Source of the DNA: Desulfuromonadales bacterium
GTDB lineage: Bacteria; Desulfobacterota; Desulfuromonadia; Desulfuromonadales; JAGXHI01
Assembly: GCA_024636295.1 (NCBI GenBank)
Contig: JAGXHI010000055.1
Coordinates: forward strand, 1 to 64,000
DNA: 64,000 nucleotides
Reading direction: 5' to 3'
This document shows, piece by piece, positions 1-8,547 of this stretch; the first letter of the stretch is position 1, and every line of letters starts with the position of its first letter. The notes below the pieces were generated by a model, which searched no databases, was not told the DNA's origin, and worked only from the letters and a program-made list of their open reading frames with translations. Made by a program: the position numbers and the translations under genes.

Positions 1-1071
1 ACCTTCGAGATCGGCGCCAATCTCGGTGAACTGGCGGAGCGGCTGAAGGAAACGCAGAAACGGACGGTGGTGCTGGCCTCTGGAGATCCGCTTTTCTTCG
101 GCATCGGCCGCTATCTCCTGCGCAATTTTTCGGAGGAATCCCTCGAGTTCGTCCCCAATGTCAGCTCGGTGCAGTATGCCTTCGCCAAAATAAAGGAACC
201 CTGGGATGACGCCGTATTTATCTCGGCCCACGGCCGTGGCCTGGGAGAGGCGGTGGACCGCATCGTCGCCAATGACAAAGCGGCCATTCTGACGGACGAA
301 ATACATACCCCCGCGGCCATTGCCGCCGAACTGATCGAGCGGGGCAGAGAGGGTTATGCGGCATATCTCTGCGAAAATCTTGGAGCCGAGCAGGAAAGAA
401 TAGTGACCACCGATGTCAAGGGCCTGCTGGATATCAAGGCGGCTCCGCTCAATGTGCTGATCCTGATAAAGGAATATGAAGCCGGCGTCGAGGGTTACGT
501 TCCCACCCTGGGCATCCCGGATGAGGAATTCGCCACCGTCAAAAAGCTGATCACCAAGGAGGAGATCCGAGTGATCACCCTGGCCAAGCTCAAACTGCGC
601 CATGACATGACGCTTTGGGATATCGGTGCGTGTTCGGGGTCGGTGAGCATCGAGGCGGACCACCTTCTGCCCAATGGGCAGATCTTCGCGGTGGAGCGAA
701 ATCCACAGTATCTCGAACTCCTCAAGGAGAACCTCAACCGTTTCAATGCACGGCATATCACTCTCGTGCCTGGAGAAGCGCCGGGATGTCTGGATGCCCT
801 CCCCGATCCCGACCGCGTGTTCATAGGCGGTTCCGGAGGAAATCTCTGGGAAATTCTCGAGGCCGTGGACGCCAGATTGTCTGCCGAAGGGCGGATCGTC
901 ATCAATGCCGTCACCTTCGATACCCTGATCGCCGCAAACGAGTTTTTCGAGAATGCCGGTTACGAGGTGGAGGTGACCACGGTCAACATTTCGCGGACCC
1001 GCCCCTTGACCGATTACAAGATGTTCGAGGCCTACAATCCTGTTTTCATCATGGTTGCGGTGAAGGAATAA
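1..1071 (+). CDS. cbiET: CbiE-CbiT fusion, precorrin C5/C15-methyltransferase and C12 decarboxylase (5' partial)
   Basis: This is a bifunctional corrin-ring enzyme. The CbiE half methylates C5, and the CbiT half methylates C15 and decarboxylates the C12 acetate side chain of the cobalt-precorrin. The frame is open from base 1 with no start, so the N-terminus lies outside the window. The CbiE signature ASGDPLFFGIGRYL is present, missing only about the first 50 residues. From about codon 185 a class I methyltransferase domain follows, with the SAM-binding motif DIGACSGSVSIE and an acidic residue in AVERN. It is the first visible gene of the cobalamin operon and is followed after a 64-base gap by cbiL. 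CobL of the aerobic pathway has the same architecture, but the neighbouring CbiG and CbiH point to the anaerobic route. Confidence 0.93.
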   Translation, partial: TFEIGANLGELAERLKETQKRTVVLASGDPLFFGIGRYLLRNFSEESLEFVPNVSSVQYAFAKIKEPWDDAVFISAHGRGLGEAVDRIVANDKAAILTDEIHTPAAIAAELIERGREGYAAYLCENLGAEQERIVTTDVKGLLDIKAAPLNVLILIKEYEAGVEGYVPTLGIPDEEFATVKKLITKEEIRVITLAKLKLRHDMTLWDIGACSGSVSIEADHLLPNGQIFAVERNPQYLELLKENLNRFNARHITLVPGEAPGCLDALPDPDRVFIGGSGGNLWEILEAVDARLSAEGRIVINAVTFDTLIAANEFFENAGYEVEVTTVNISRTRPLTDYKMFEAYNPVFIMVAVKE

Positions 1072-1079
1072 AAGATCAG

Positions 1080-1127
1080 TTCAATGTTCGGAACCTGAAC
1101 CTTGAACTTTGAACTTTGAACAAAGGT
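1080..1127. repeat. Short TTGAACTT-type tandem tract in the cbiET-cbiL gap
   Basis: The gap holds imperfect tandem copies of a GAACCTTGAACTTTGAAC-like unit. It has no reading frame of note. A related tract rich in CCTGAA and GGAACCTG lies between nrdD and its C-terminal gene at 28560-28632. I infer a low-complexity spacer element; its function is unknown. Confidence 0.45.
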
Positions 1128-1135
1128 TTTTCCCG

Positions 1136-1837
1136 ATGTATTTTCCTCTGATCGCCGTAGGCGTGGGACCCGGCGACCCCGAACTTCTGACCCTCAAGGG
1201 ACGGAGGAGTATTCGCGAGGCGGACGTGGTGATTACGCCCGTGGCCGACCTCGAGTCCTCCTCCGTGGCGCTCTCCATCATCCGGGAGCTGATCGATTCT
1301 TCGCGCCAGGAGGTGATCCCCCAGGTGTACCCCATGAGAAGGGAGGGGGATGACCTGACGGATCTCTGGGCGGCTTCCGCCGCGCAGATCGGCGACCGGA
1401 TCCGGGAAGGCCGGCGGGTGGTCTTCGTGACTCTCGGCGATCCAAGCCTGTACAGTACCTTCCAGTACGTGCATCGAATGCTCGAAATAAGCTTTCCGGA
1501 TATCCCTGTGGAAATCGTTCCGGGGATTTCCTCCGTTCATGCCGCAGCAGCGCTTGCGAGAGTATCCCTGGGCCTCGGGGACGACGGTTTGGCGATCCTC
1601 CCCGCGACCGGGGACAGGAAGAGACTGCGGGAGGCGCTGAATTCTTTTGAAACCGTCGTACTGATGAAGGTTCATCGCACATTTCCTGAAATAAGAGACC
1701 TGCTCCGTGCCTGCGGCCGGCTGGAGCAGGCGGTGTTGGTGCGGCGCGCGGGGCTTCCGGAGGAAAAGGTGTTCTTCGATCTGGACTGTGTGGCTTCAGA
1801 TGAACTCGATTATCTGTCCCTGGTGATCGTCTCGTGA
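1136..1837 (+). CDS. cbiL: Cobalt-precorrin-2 C20-methyltransferase
   Basis: It transfers a methyl group from SAM to C20 of (cobalt-)precorrin-2, an early ring-contraction step. The N-terminus has the tetrapyrrole methylase motif VGVGPGDPELLTLKG. FVTLGDPSLYSTF (the substrate/SAM loop) and EIVPGISSVHAAAA follow, as expected for CbiL/CobI. The product is 233 aa, the usual size. I chose the ATG at 1136 because it begins 5 residues before the conserved beta-strand; a TTG at 1109 would add nine residues with no conserved content. The stop overlaps the next start in TGATG, implying translational coupling. Confidence 0.92.
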   Translation: MYFPLIAVGVGPGDPELLTLKGRRSIREADVVITPVADLESSSVALSIIRELIDSSRQEVIPQVYPMRREGDDLTDLWAASAAQIGDRIREGRRVVFVTLGDPSLYSTFQYVHRMLEISFPDIPVEIVPGISSVHAAAALARVSLGLGDDGLAILPATGDRKRLREALNSFETVVLMKVHRTFPEIRDLLRACGRLEQAVLVRRAGLPEEKVFFDLDCVASDELDYLSLVIVS

Positions 1838-2619
1838 TGGAAGCGGCCAACAGGGTAATTTTTGTAGGCGCCGGCCCCGGAGATCCGGAGTTGATTACGG
1901 TCAAAGGCCTCAAAGCCCTGCAAACGGCCGATTTGGTCGTCCATGCCGGTTCGCTGGTCAATCCGCTCCTCCTGCAGGACATGAAGCCGGGGGCTCGAGC
2001 CTGCGACAGTTCACCCCTGACCCTGGAGCAGATTGTCTCCCTGATGGCGGGTGGCGTCCGGACCGGGGGAAAAGTGGTCCGGCTCCACACCGGAGACCCC
2101 TCGATTTACGGCGCCATTCAGGAGCAGATGGAAGCGCTTGAAGATCTGGGGATTTCAAGTGAAGTCATTCCCGGGGTGACAGCGGCCAGCGCAGCGGCCG
2201 CCGGGCTCAGGCAGGAATTGACTCTGCCCGGCGTTTCACAGACCGTGATCATCACCCGCATGGAGGGACGGACGCCCGTTCCGGAAAAAGAGCGTCTCTC
2301 CAGAATTGCCGCCCTGGGGGCTACCACCTGCCTTTATTTATCCGCCTCCATGGTCGAGCGGGTTGTTTCCGAACTCCTGGCGGGTAAAGCTTTCAGCCGG
2401 GACACTCCGGCCGCGGTTGTCGCCCGGGTCGGCTGGGAGGATGAGACCATCGTGGAAGGCAACCTGGGGAATATTGCTTCTCGTACTGTCGCCGCCGGAA
2501 TCACCCGCCAGGCGGTCATTCTGGTGGGGGAGGTCCTGTCGGCCAGGACAACAGGGGTGCCTCAGAAATCGAAACTGTATGATCGGAATTTTTCCCATGG
2601 GTACAGACGTGAGGAATAA
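1837..2619 (+). CDS. cbiF: Cobalt-precorrin-4 C11-methyltransferase
   Basis: This SAM-dependent enzyme methylates C11 of (cobalt-)precorrin-4. Family motifs are FVGAGPGDPELITVKG at the N-terminus, LHTGDPSIYGAIQEQ (the GDPS loop) near residue 90 and EVIPGVTAASAAAAGLRQELTLPGV, the last being typical of CbiF/CobM. The length of 260 aa fits the family. The start overlaps the cbiL stop (TGATG); a GTG one codon earlier is possible. It sits between cbiL and cbiG. Confidence 0.93.
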   Translation: MEAANRVIFVGAGPGDPELITVKGLKALQTADLVVHAGSLVNPLLLQDMKPGARACDSSPLTLEQIVSLMAGGVRTGGKVVRLHTGDPSIYGAIQEQMEALEDLGISSEVIPGVTAASAAAAGLRQELTLPGVSQTVIITRMEGRTPVPEKERLSRIAALGATTCLYLSASMVERVVSELLAGKAFSRDTPAAVVARVGWEDETIVEGNLGNIASRTVAAGITRQAVILVGEVLSARTTGVPQKSKLYDRNFSHGYRREE

Positions 2620-2667
2620 TTTTACGGCGGCACATGGAGAAGGAGCCGGAATTTTCGGGTATCCGAT

Positions 2668-3726
2668 ATGAATCTTGCTATCGTCGCCATCACGCCCGGA
2701 GGGGCCGATCTGGCCCGACGTCTGGGGAAAAATCTTCCCCGGGCCATTGTCCATCTGCCGGAAGCACTGCGCCGGGAAGACGGGTGCACCTATTTCTCCG
2801 GAGCGGTGAAGGAGCTTCTCCCGGAGCTCTTCAGGAAAGTCGAAGGCCTGATCTGCATCATGGCCTCGGGCATAGTGGTTCGCATCCTGGCGCCCCATCT
2901 TCGAAAGAAAACCGAAGATCCCGGTGTTGTGGTCATGGACGAAAAAGGTGCTTTTGCGGTCAGTCTCCTCTCCGGACATTTCGGCGGTGCCAATGCCCTG
3001 GCCTGGGAATTGTCCCGGATCTGCGGATGCCAGGCGGTGATCACGACGGCCACCGATGTCAACGGACTCCCTGCATGGGATGAAGCGGCGCGAAAGGAAG
3101 GCATGTGGGTGGAGCCGGTCAAGAACGTCCGTCATCTCAACAGCCTGCTGCTCCGGCGGGAAAAAATCGTTCTGGTGGATCGGAGGGACGGCCGCCTCGC
3201 ACGGCATTTCGAATCCGTTCCGGAGGTAATCCGGGTGCATACTTTCGCCGAAGCGATTCTTGCGGGGGGCAAAGGCAAAGTATTCGTCACAAACCGGTTT
3301 ATCCCTGACCTGGAACATCAGGACAGTCTGCTCGTCCTGCGGCCCCGAAATCTTGTCCTGGGGATCGGTTGCAACAGGGGTGCGCCCCTTGAAGATATCG
3401 AGAACGCAGTTATCACCGAAATGCATCATGCCTTTCTCTCCCTGAACAGCATCGCCTGCCTGGCCACCATCGAGGAGAAACGGGATGAAGAGGGGATTCT
3501 TCAGTTCGCCCGGCGTTACCGGCTCCCGGTGGAATTTCACTCCGCAGCCGATCTCAACAGGGTCTCCATCGCCAGCGAACCATCCTCTCACGCCCTTGCC
3601 GCGGTGGGTGCGCACGGGGTCTGCGAGCCTGCGGCCATCCTGTCTTCGGGAAACGGAAATCTGCTGGTAAAGAAGAAGAGACATCTCAACGTCACGGTGG
3701 CCGTGGCGGAAAGACCCGAGGATTAG
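2668..3726 (+). CDS. cbiG: Cobalt-precorrin-5A hydrolase
   Basis: CbiG opens the delta-lactone of cobalt-precorrin-5A and releases acetaldehyde. It is a hallmark of the anaerobic (early cobalt insertion) pathway. The 352-aa protein shows the CbiG N-domain motif CIMASGIVVRILAPHL followed by SGHFGGANALA, the DV-NGLPAWDE stretch in the middle and the C-terminal domain LVLGIGCNRGAPLEDIE. It lies 48 bases after cbiF and 36 before the cbiH-cbiP fusion. Its presence argues against the oxygen-dependent pathway, which uses CobG/CobN instead. Confidence 0.93.
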   Translation: MNLAIVAITPGGADLARRLGKNLPRAIVHLPEALRREDGCTYFSGAVKELLPELFRKVEGLICIMASGIVVRILAPHLRKKTEDPGVVVMDEKGAFAVSLLSGHFGGANALAWELSRICGCQAVITTATDVNGLPAWDEAARKEGMWVEPVKNVRHLNSLLLRREKIVLVDRRDGRLARHFESVPEVIRVHTFAEAILAGGKGKVFVTNRFIPDLEHQDSLLVLRPRNLVLGIGCNRGAPLEDIENAVITEMHHAFLSLNSIACLATIEEKRDEEGILQFARRYRLPVEFHSAADLNRVSIASEPSSHALAAVGAHGVCEPAAILSSGNGNLLVKKKRHLNVTVAVAERPED

Positions 3727-3762
3727 CCTCCACACCCCCTTGTTACGGAATTCGAATCTGCA

Positions 3763-6102
3763 ATGCCCGGAAAACTTCTGATCATTGGCATCGGTCCCGG
3801 AGCGCCCGAGCACCTGACCCCCGCGGCCCGGCGTGCGCTGGAGATCTCTCAAGCTGTCGTCGGGTACCAGCCCTATCTGGACCTGATCCATCCTCTGATC
3901 GAGGGCAGAGAAATTCATGCCACCGGAATGACCAGGGAAAGGGAGCGCTGCCTGAAAGCCCTGGAGCTGGCCGCGTCGGGGAAAATCACGGTCCTTGTCT
4001 CCTCCGGGGATCCGGGAGTGTACGGGATGGCGGGTCTCGCCCTGGAGCTGCTCGGGGAATTTCAGCAGCCGGTCGAAGTGGAAATCGTTCCCGGCATCTC
4101 TGCGGTCATGGCCGCCGCCGCTCGCCTCGGGGCGCCTCTCATGCACGACTTCGCAGTGATTTCCATGTCTGACCTTCTCACTCCCTGGGGTCTGATCCGC
4201 CGTCGGTTGGAGGCGGCGGCCGGTGCTGATTTCGTGACGGCCCTCTATAATCCACGCAGTCGTGGACGCACCACCCACCTGGGGGAAGCCAGGTGGATCT
4301 TTCTGCAAAAACGATCTCCTTCCACCCCCGTCGGAATCGTCCGAAACGCCTGTCGTCCCGAAGAAAGCATCATCATCACTGATCTCCAGTCCCTCGCCGA
4401 TCGGGAGAGAGAGGTCGATATGCGCTCCCTGGTGATTATCGGCAACTCCTCCACGTTTCTCGACAAGAAGGGATGGATGATCACGCCTCGCGGCTATGAT
4501 CTCCAGGGGCGAGGGGGCGGAAATTCGGGAACGGAGAAAGGCCCGGAATCGGATCCGGAGATGGAAAAGAATTGCCATTCGGCAAGAACCCTTTTCGTGG
4601 GGGGCACAGGATCGGATGTCGGAAAAAGCGTGATCGCTGCGGGTCTTTGTCGGATCCTGAAACGGAGAGGCTTCTCCGTGGCGCCTTTCAAGGCTCAGAA
4701 CATGGCCCTCAATTCCGCTGTCACTCCGGAAGGGGGGGAGATCGGACGAGCCCAGGCTCTTCAGGCTGTCGCCTGCGGCCTGTCTCCGCACGTGGACATG
4801 AATCCCGTACTGCTCAAACCCAATTCCGAGATGGGCTCCCAGGTGATCGTTCACGGCCGCCCGGTGGCGAACATGTCCGTTAAGGGGTATCATGCTTTCA
4901 AGAAGGAGGCCTTCGGCCGGATCGAGGAATCCTTCCGCCGGCTAGCGGCGGCTCACGAGGTGATCATTCTCGAAGGCGCGGGCAGCATCGCCGAAATCAA
5001 CCTGCGGGAGCACGATATCGTCAATCTGCGCTGCGCCGCCATGGCAGGGGCGCCGGTGCTGCTGGTGGCGGATATCGACCGCGGGGGCGTTTTCGCCGCG
5101 GTGGCCGGCACTTTCGAACTGCTTCAACCGGAAGAGAGGGCCCGGATCGCAGGGGTGGTGATCAACCGTTTTCGCGGTGATCCCGATCTTTTGAGACCCG
5201 GTATCCGGACAATTGAAGAGCGTACCGGGGTTCCGGTTTTCGGGGTAGTCCCCTGGCTTGACCTTCGCCTTCCGGAGGAGGATTCCGTGACCCTCGCCCG
5301 CAGAAAAAATCGGCCGACAGGGAGCGGCGTCCGGATCGGGGTGATCCGGCTGCCCCATATTGCCAATTACACTGATTTCGATCCGCTTGAACGGGAGGCG
5401 GGGGTGGATCTCCTTTATCTTGACGATCCCCAGGCACTGGGCGATCTCGATCTGCTCATCCTCCCCGGGACGAAGAACACCCTCTCGGATCTTCGTTTTC
5501 TCGAAAAGAAGGGCCTGGGTTCGGCGATCAGAAATTTTCGCAATGCCGGCGGAATGGTGGTGGGGATCTGCGGAGGTTACCAGATGCTGGGTCAGCGGGT
5601 GCGAGATCCAGAAAAGATCGAATCGGATTTCGCTGAAATGCCGGGGCTGGGTCTGCTGGATGTGGAAACACTCCTGCTTTCCGACAAGGAAACCCATCTC
5701 GCGCAAGGAGTTTTTCTGGATGCGGCCTCCGCGGGTGGATTCACTCCGGGGGAGACGGTGTCCGGCTATGAGATTCACATGGGGAGCACCCGGCGTGGGC
5801 CCTCGGCTGCTCCACTGCTTCGGCTTACCTCCCGATCCGGAAAGGATGCGGAAATGGAAGACGGGACTATTTCCGGCGATGGGAGAGTATGGGGGAGCTA
5901 CCTGCACGGTTTTTTTGAAAACGAAGGTGTTCGCCGGGCGGTCCTGGAGCGACTCCGCCTCCGACGCGGGCTGCCCGTCCCGCCCCCGACAGAGGTGCAA
6001 AACCTCGACCGGGAACTGAGCCGCCTCGCGGATCACCTCGAGGCCCACCTGGATATCGACGGAATTTTTCGCTGCATGGGGCTGAAGAGAGGTTCGGAAT
6101 AA
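3763..6102 (+). CDS. CbiH-CbiP fusion: precorrin-3B C17-methyltransferase plus cobyric acid synthase
   Basis: One 779-codon frame joins two enzymes. Residues 1 to about 245 are CbiH/CobJ, which methylates C17 with ring contraction (motifs LIIGIGPGAPEHLTPAARRA and VSSGDPGVYGMAGLA). After a 20-odd residue polar linker, residues about 272-779 are CbiP/CobQ, which amidates the corrin side chains b, d, e and g using glutamine and ATP. They show the P-loop-like GGTGSDVGKS, AQNMALNS, the class I glutaminase nucleophile Cys603 in GICGGYQMLG and His715 in SYLHG. An in-frame ATG at 4561 sits directly after GGAG, so separate translation of the CbiP half is conceivable. The stop overlaps the cbiB start. 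The two steps are not adjacent in the pathway, which makes the fusion unusual. Confidence 0.93.
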   Translation: MPGKLLIIGIGPGAPEHLTPAARRALEISQAVVGYQPYLDLIHPLIEGREIHATGMTRERERCLKALELAASGKITVLVSSGDPGVYGMAGLALELLGEFQQPVEVEIVPGISAVMAAAARLGAPLMHDFAVISMSDLLTPWGLIRRRLEAAAGADFVTALYNPRSRGRTTHLGEARWIFLQKRSPSTPVGIVRNACRPEESIIITDLQSLADREREVDMRSLVIIGNSSTFLDKKGWMITPRGYDLQGRGGGNSGTEKGPESDPEMEKNCHSARTLFVGGTGSDVGKSVIAAGLCRILKRRGFSVAPFKAQNMALNSAVTPEGGEIGRAQALQAVACGLSPHVDMNPVLLKPNSEMGSQVIVHGRPVANMSVKGYHAFKKEAFGRIEESFRRLAAAHEVIILEGAGSIAEINLREHDIVNLRCAAMAGAPVLLVADIDRGGVFAAVAGTFELLQPEERARIAGVVINRFRGDPDLLRPGIRTIEERTGVPVFGVVPWLDLRLPEEDSVTLARRKNRPTGSGVRIGVIRLPHIANYTDFDPLEREAGVDLLYLDDPQALGDLDLLILPGTKNTLSDLRFLEKKGLGSAIRNFRNAGGMVVGICGGYQMLGQRVRDPEKIESDFAEMPGLGLLDVETLLLSDKETHLAQGVFLDAASAGGFTPGETVSGYEIHMGSTRRGPSAAPLLRLTSRSGKDAEMEDGTISGDGRVWGSYLHGFFENEGVRRAVLERLRLRRGLPVPPPTEVQNLDRELSRLADHLEAHLDIDGIFRCMGLKRGSE

Positions 6103-7040
6103 TGGACTGGTTACCTCCCGCCGCCTTCGCTCTGGATCTGGTGCTGGGCGATCCCCGAAGATTGCCGCATCCGGTGGTATGGATTGGCGCGCTGATCAAT
6201 CATCTGGAACCCCTTTTCGGCGGACTGATCAAGAACGGCCGGAGGGCCGGAGTCCTGCTGACTCTTATCACTCTGCTGATCACCGGCCTTGCGTCCTGGG
6301 GGATCCTGCTTGTGGGGGATATGTGGCATCCTGCCCTCGGCGTCGCGATCGCGATATGGATGGCCTATACGTCGCTTTCCCTGCATTCGCTGCATCGGGA
6401 AAGCCGCTCAGTGGTGCGGCTGGTGAGACAGGGCCGGCTTGAGGACGCACGCCTCAGCCTGGCCTTGATCGTCGGCCGGGAAACAGCGTCCCTCGATGAG
6501 GAGGGGATTCTCAAGGCGTGCATTGAAACGGTATCCGAAAACACCAGCGACGGTATCGTGGCGCCTTTGTTTTACCTTTTCCTGGGGGGACCGATACTTG
6601 CGCTCCTCTACAAGGCGGCCAGCACCCTCGATTCCATGGTGGGTTACACCACGGAAAGATATCGGGAGATCGGTTGGGCCTCGGCCCGACTGGATGATGT
6701 CCTGAACTACATCCCGGCGCGGCTCACCGCATTTCTGATGATCTTCTCCGCTCTTCCCCTGGGGCTGAATCCGTGGGGGGCTCTCAAGGCGACTTTCCGG
6801 GACGGTGGCAAGAGCCAAAGTCCTAACGCAGGATACCCCCAGGCGGCTGCGGCTGGGGCCCTCGGGGTCCGTCTCGGCGGACCCGCCACCTATTTCGGGA
6901 CCCCGGTGGTGAAGCCCTGGCTGGGAGATGACGACCGGCCCGTCACCGTACAGAGTTATCGGAAGATGGTCGGACTGATGTATCTGTCCTCCTTTTTGGC
7001 GCTGGGGCTTGGAATGGCGATCGTATGGCTGATCCGCTGA
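6102..7040 (+). CDS. cbiB: Adenosylcobinamide-phosphate synthase
   Basis: This integral membrane protein attaches the aminopropanol (phosphate) arm to adenosylcobyric acid. The N-terminus ALDLVLGDPRRLPHPVVWIG is the family signature. The central segment ETVSENTSDGIVAPLFYLFLGG and the motif STLDSMVGYTTERY are also diagnostic. There are four to five hydrophobic segments in 312 aa. The start overlaps the previous stop (TAATG), and the end overlaps cobD by 16 bases, so the operon is tightly coupled. Its product acts with the CobD product made by the next gene. Confidence 0.93.
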   Translation: MDWLPPAAFALDLVLGDPRRLPHPVVWIGALINHLEPLFGGLIKNGRRAGVLLTLITLLITGLASWGILLVGDMWHPALGVAIAIWMAYTSLSLHSLHRESRSVVRLVRQGRLEDARLSLALIVGRETASLDEEGILKACIETVSENTSDGIVAPLFYLFLGGPILALLYKAASTLDSMVGYTTERYREIGWASARLDDVLNYIPARLTAFLMIFSALPLGLNPWGALKATFRDGGKSQSPNAGYPQAAAAGALGVRLGGPATYFGTPVVKPWLGDDDRPVTVQSYRKMVGLMYLSSFLALGLGMAIVWLIR

Positions 7041-8110
7041 GACCCTTTGGTCATGGGGGAGAGATTTTTCAGACGGCTCGGGAGATGGGAATCTCCCCTG
7101 CGGACCTTCTCGACTTTTCCGCCAGTATTAATCCTCTCGGAATGCCCGAAGGCGTTTTCCAGGCGGCACGACAGGGCCTGGAAGAAGCGATCCATTATCC
7201 CGAGAGTGATGCCAGCTCGCTGACCCTCGCCTTGTCGCGATTTCACGATCTCTCCCCGGAGCATCTCCTCCCGGGAAGCGGCTCAACCGAACTCTTCTAT
7301 CTTTTTGCCCGTGTTCTTCGCCCCCGCCGAGCCCTGGTGGTCGCGCCCGCCTTCTGCGAATACGAAAAGAGTCTGCTCCAGGCGGGCGCCGACCTCGATT
7401 TTTTCATCCTGCGCCCCGAGGAAAGTTTCCATCTCGATCCGCAGCGCCTTCTGCATGCCCTTTCACCCGATACGGACCTGGTTCTTTTTGCGAATCCCGC
7501 CAATCCCACGGGCATCGGAATCGATGCATTGGTTGTGGAGCGCATTGCTCGGGCGGTCCGGGAGCAGGCCCTGCTTGTTGTGGATGAGGCTTTTGCCGAT
7601 TTTTGCCCGCGGCGGTCGGTGATCGACCGCGTTTCCCGGCACGAGAATCTGTATGTTTTTCGTTCGTTGACGAAATTTTATGCTATCCCCGGCCTTCGTT
7701 CCGGATATCTCGCAGGTCCGCCCCGAGGTATCTCCCGTCTTGCCGCTGAACATCCTCCCTGGTCCATCTCCACAGTTGCACTGGCGGCTTCCCGAGCCTG
7801 TCTGGCCGAGAAGGAGTACCGCGGCCGCACAGACCTGTGCATCGCCGACTGGCGTGGAAAACTTCGGGAGGGCCTTGGATCCCTTGGGTTCACGGTGTTT
7901 CCAGGAGAGGCCAATTATCTGTTGTCCCGCCTGGAAAAAAAGGGGCGAAGCGTCTCGGATTTGGCGGCGGGGTTGCGCAGGAAGGGGATTCTCATCCGGG
8001 AATGTCGCGATTTTCATGGTCTGGACGAGAGGTATTTTCGTGTGGCGGTGCGGACGGGCGAGGAAAATCAGAGACTTCTCCATGCGATCCGTGAGTTGTT
8101 GTCCCGGTAA
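7025..8110 (+). CDS. cobD: L-threonine-O-3-phosphate decarboxylase (CobD type, PLP fold I)
   Basis: It makes (R)-1-aminopropan-2-ol phosphate, the arm that CbiB attaches. The 361-aa protein resembles histidinol-phosphate aminotransferase. The opening FGHGGEIFQTAREMG and LDFSASINPLGMP mark the CobD/CobC group. The PLP lysine is in FRSLTKFYAIPGLRSGY, and the cofactor-binding Asp is in LLVVDEAFADF. Its position directly behind cbiB supports the assignment over a histidine-pathway enzyme. No gene for nucleotide-loop assembly (cobU, cobS, cobT) follows within the window. Confidence 0.9.
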   Translation: MADPLRPFGHGGEIFQTAREMGISPADLLDFSASINPLGMPEGVFQAARQGLEEAIHYPESDASSLTLALSRFHDLSPEHLLPGSGSTELFYLFARVLRPRRALVVAPAFCEYEKSLLQAGADLDFFILRPEESFHLDPQRLLHALSPDTDLVLFANPANPTGIGIDALVVERIARAVREQALLVVDEAFADFCPRRSVIDRVSRHENLYVFRSLTKFYAIPGLRSGYLAGPPRGISRLAAEHPPWSISTVALAASRACLAEKEYRGRTDLCIADWRGKLREGLGSLGFTVFPGEANYLLSRLEKKGRSVSDLAAGLRRKGILIRECRDFHGLDERYFRVAVRTGEENQRLLHAIRELLSR

Positions 8111-8547
8111 TTTCACGGGTCGTTCACGCTTCCTGTCCCTGTCGCTGTATTGTCCTTTGGCCAGAAGCTGTGTCTGGGCCGTCAAAGCTGGATTTTCGAA
8201 TCCATTCCGCTCATCCTGAAAAAACATTCCTTCTCTTCCTTGATTTGTCTTGAGAAATGCTTTCGCAAAACCGGATAGAGGGTTAACAATAGGTGCCTCA
8301 AAGTCCTGGTGGTTTTCAGTGTGGGGGTATACATCCGGCATATCCCCGTTCGCAAAGACACTGAAAAATCGCAGAAGGGATCTTGTGCGATGCATTATTG
8401 CTCTCTTTCGACGATGACTTATTGACACCTGGGAAAAATGAGGTGTAATTGTAGTTATTAATAATTTCTCATATTAAAAATATTCGTATTTGACTAAGCC
8501 TCCTTTCGTTAAAAAACATTCGCCCTTCAAAACAGCCGAGGATATTC
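8111..8547. other. Intergenic region between cobD and the GGDEF-EAL gene
   Basis: I see no supported gene in these 437 bases. No clear terminator hairpin follows cobD. The last 130 bases are AT-rich and hold a promoter candidate (separate entry). Long antisense frames here are shadows. Confidence 0.5.
8422..8449 (+). promoter_or_regulatory. Sigma-70-type promoter candidate for the GGDEF-EAL gene
   Basis: TTGACA (8422-8427) and TGTAAT (8444-8449) are separated by 16 bases. They lie about 100 bases upstream of the TTG start at 8548 in an AT-rich stretch. Confidence 0.45.

Noticed and set aside
2338-4893. An 851-codon open frame on the minus strand across cbiF, cbiG and cbiH
   Set aside because: It is a shadow of GC-rich plus-strand genes with clear family motifs. 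It has no recognisable domain of its own.
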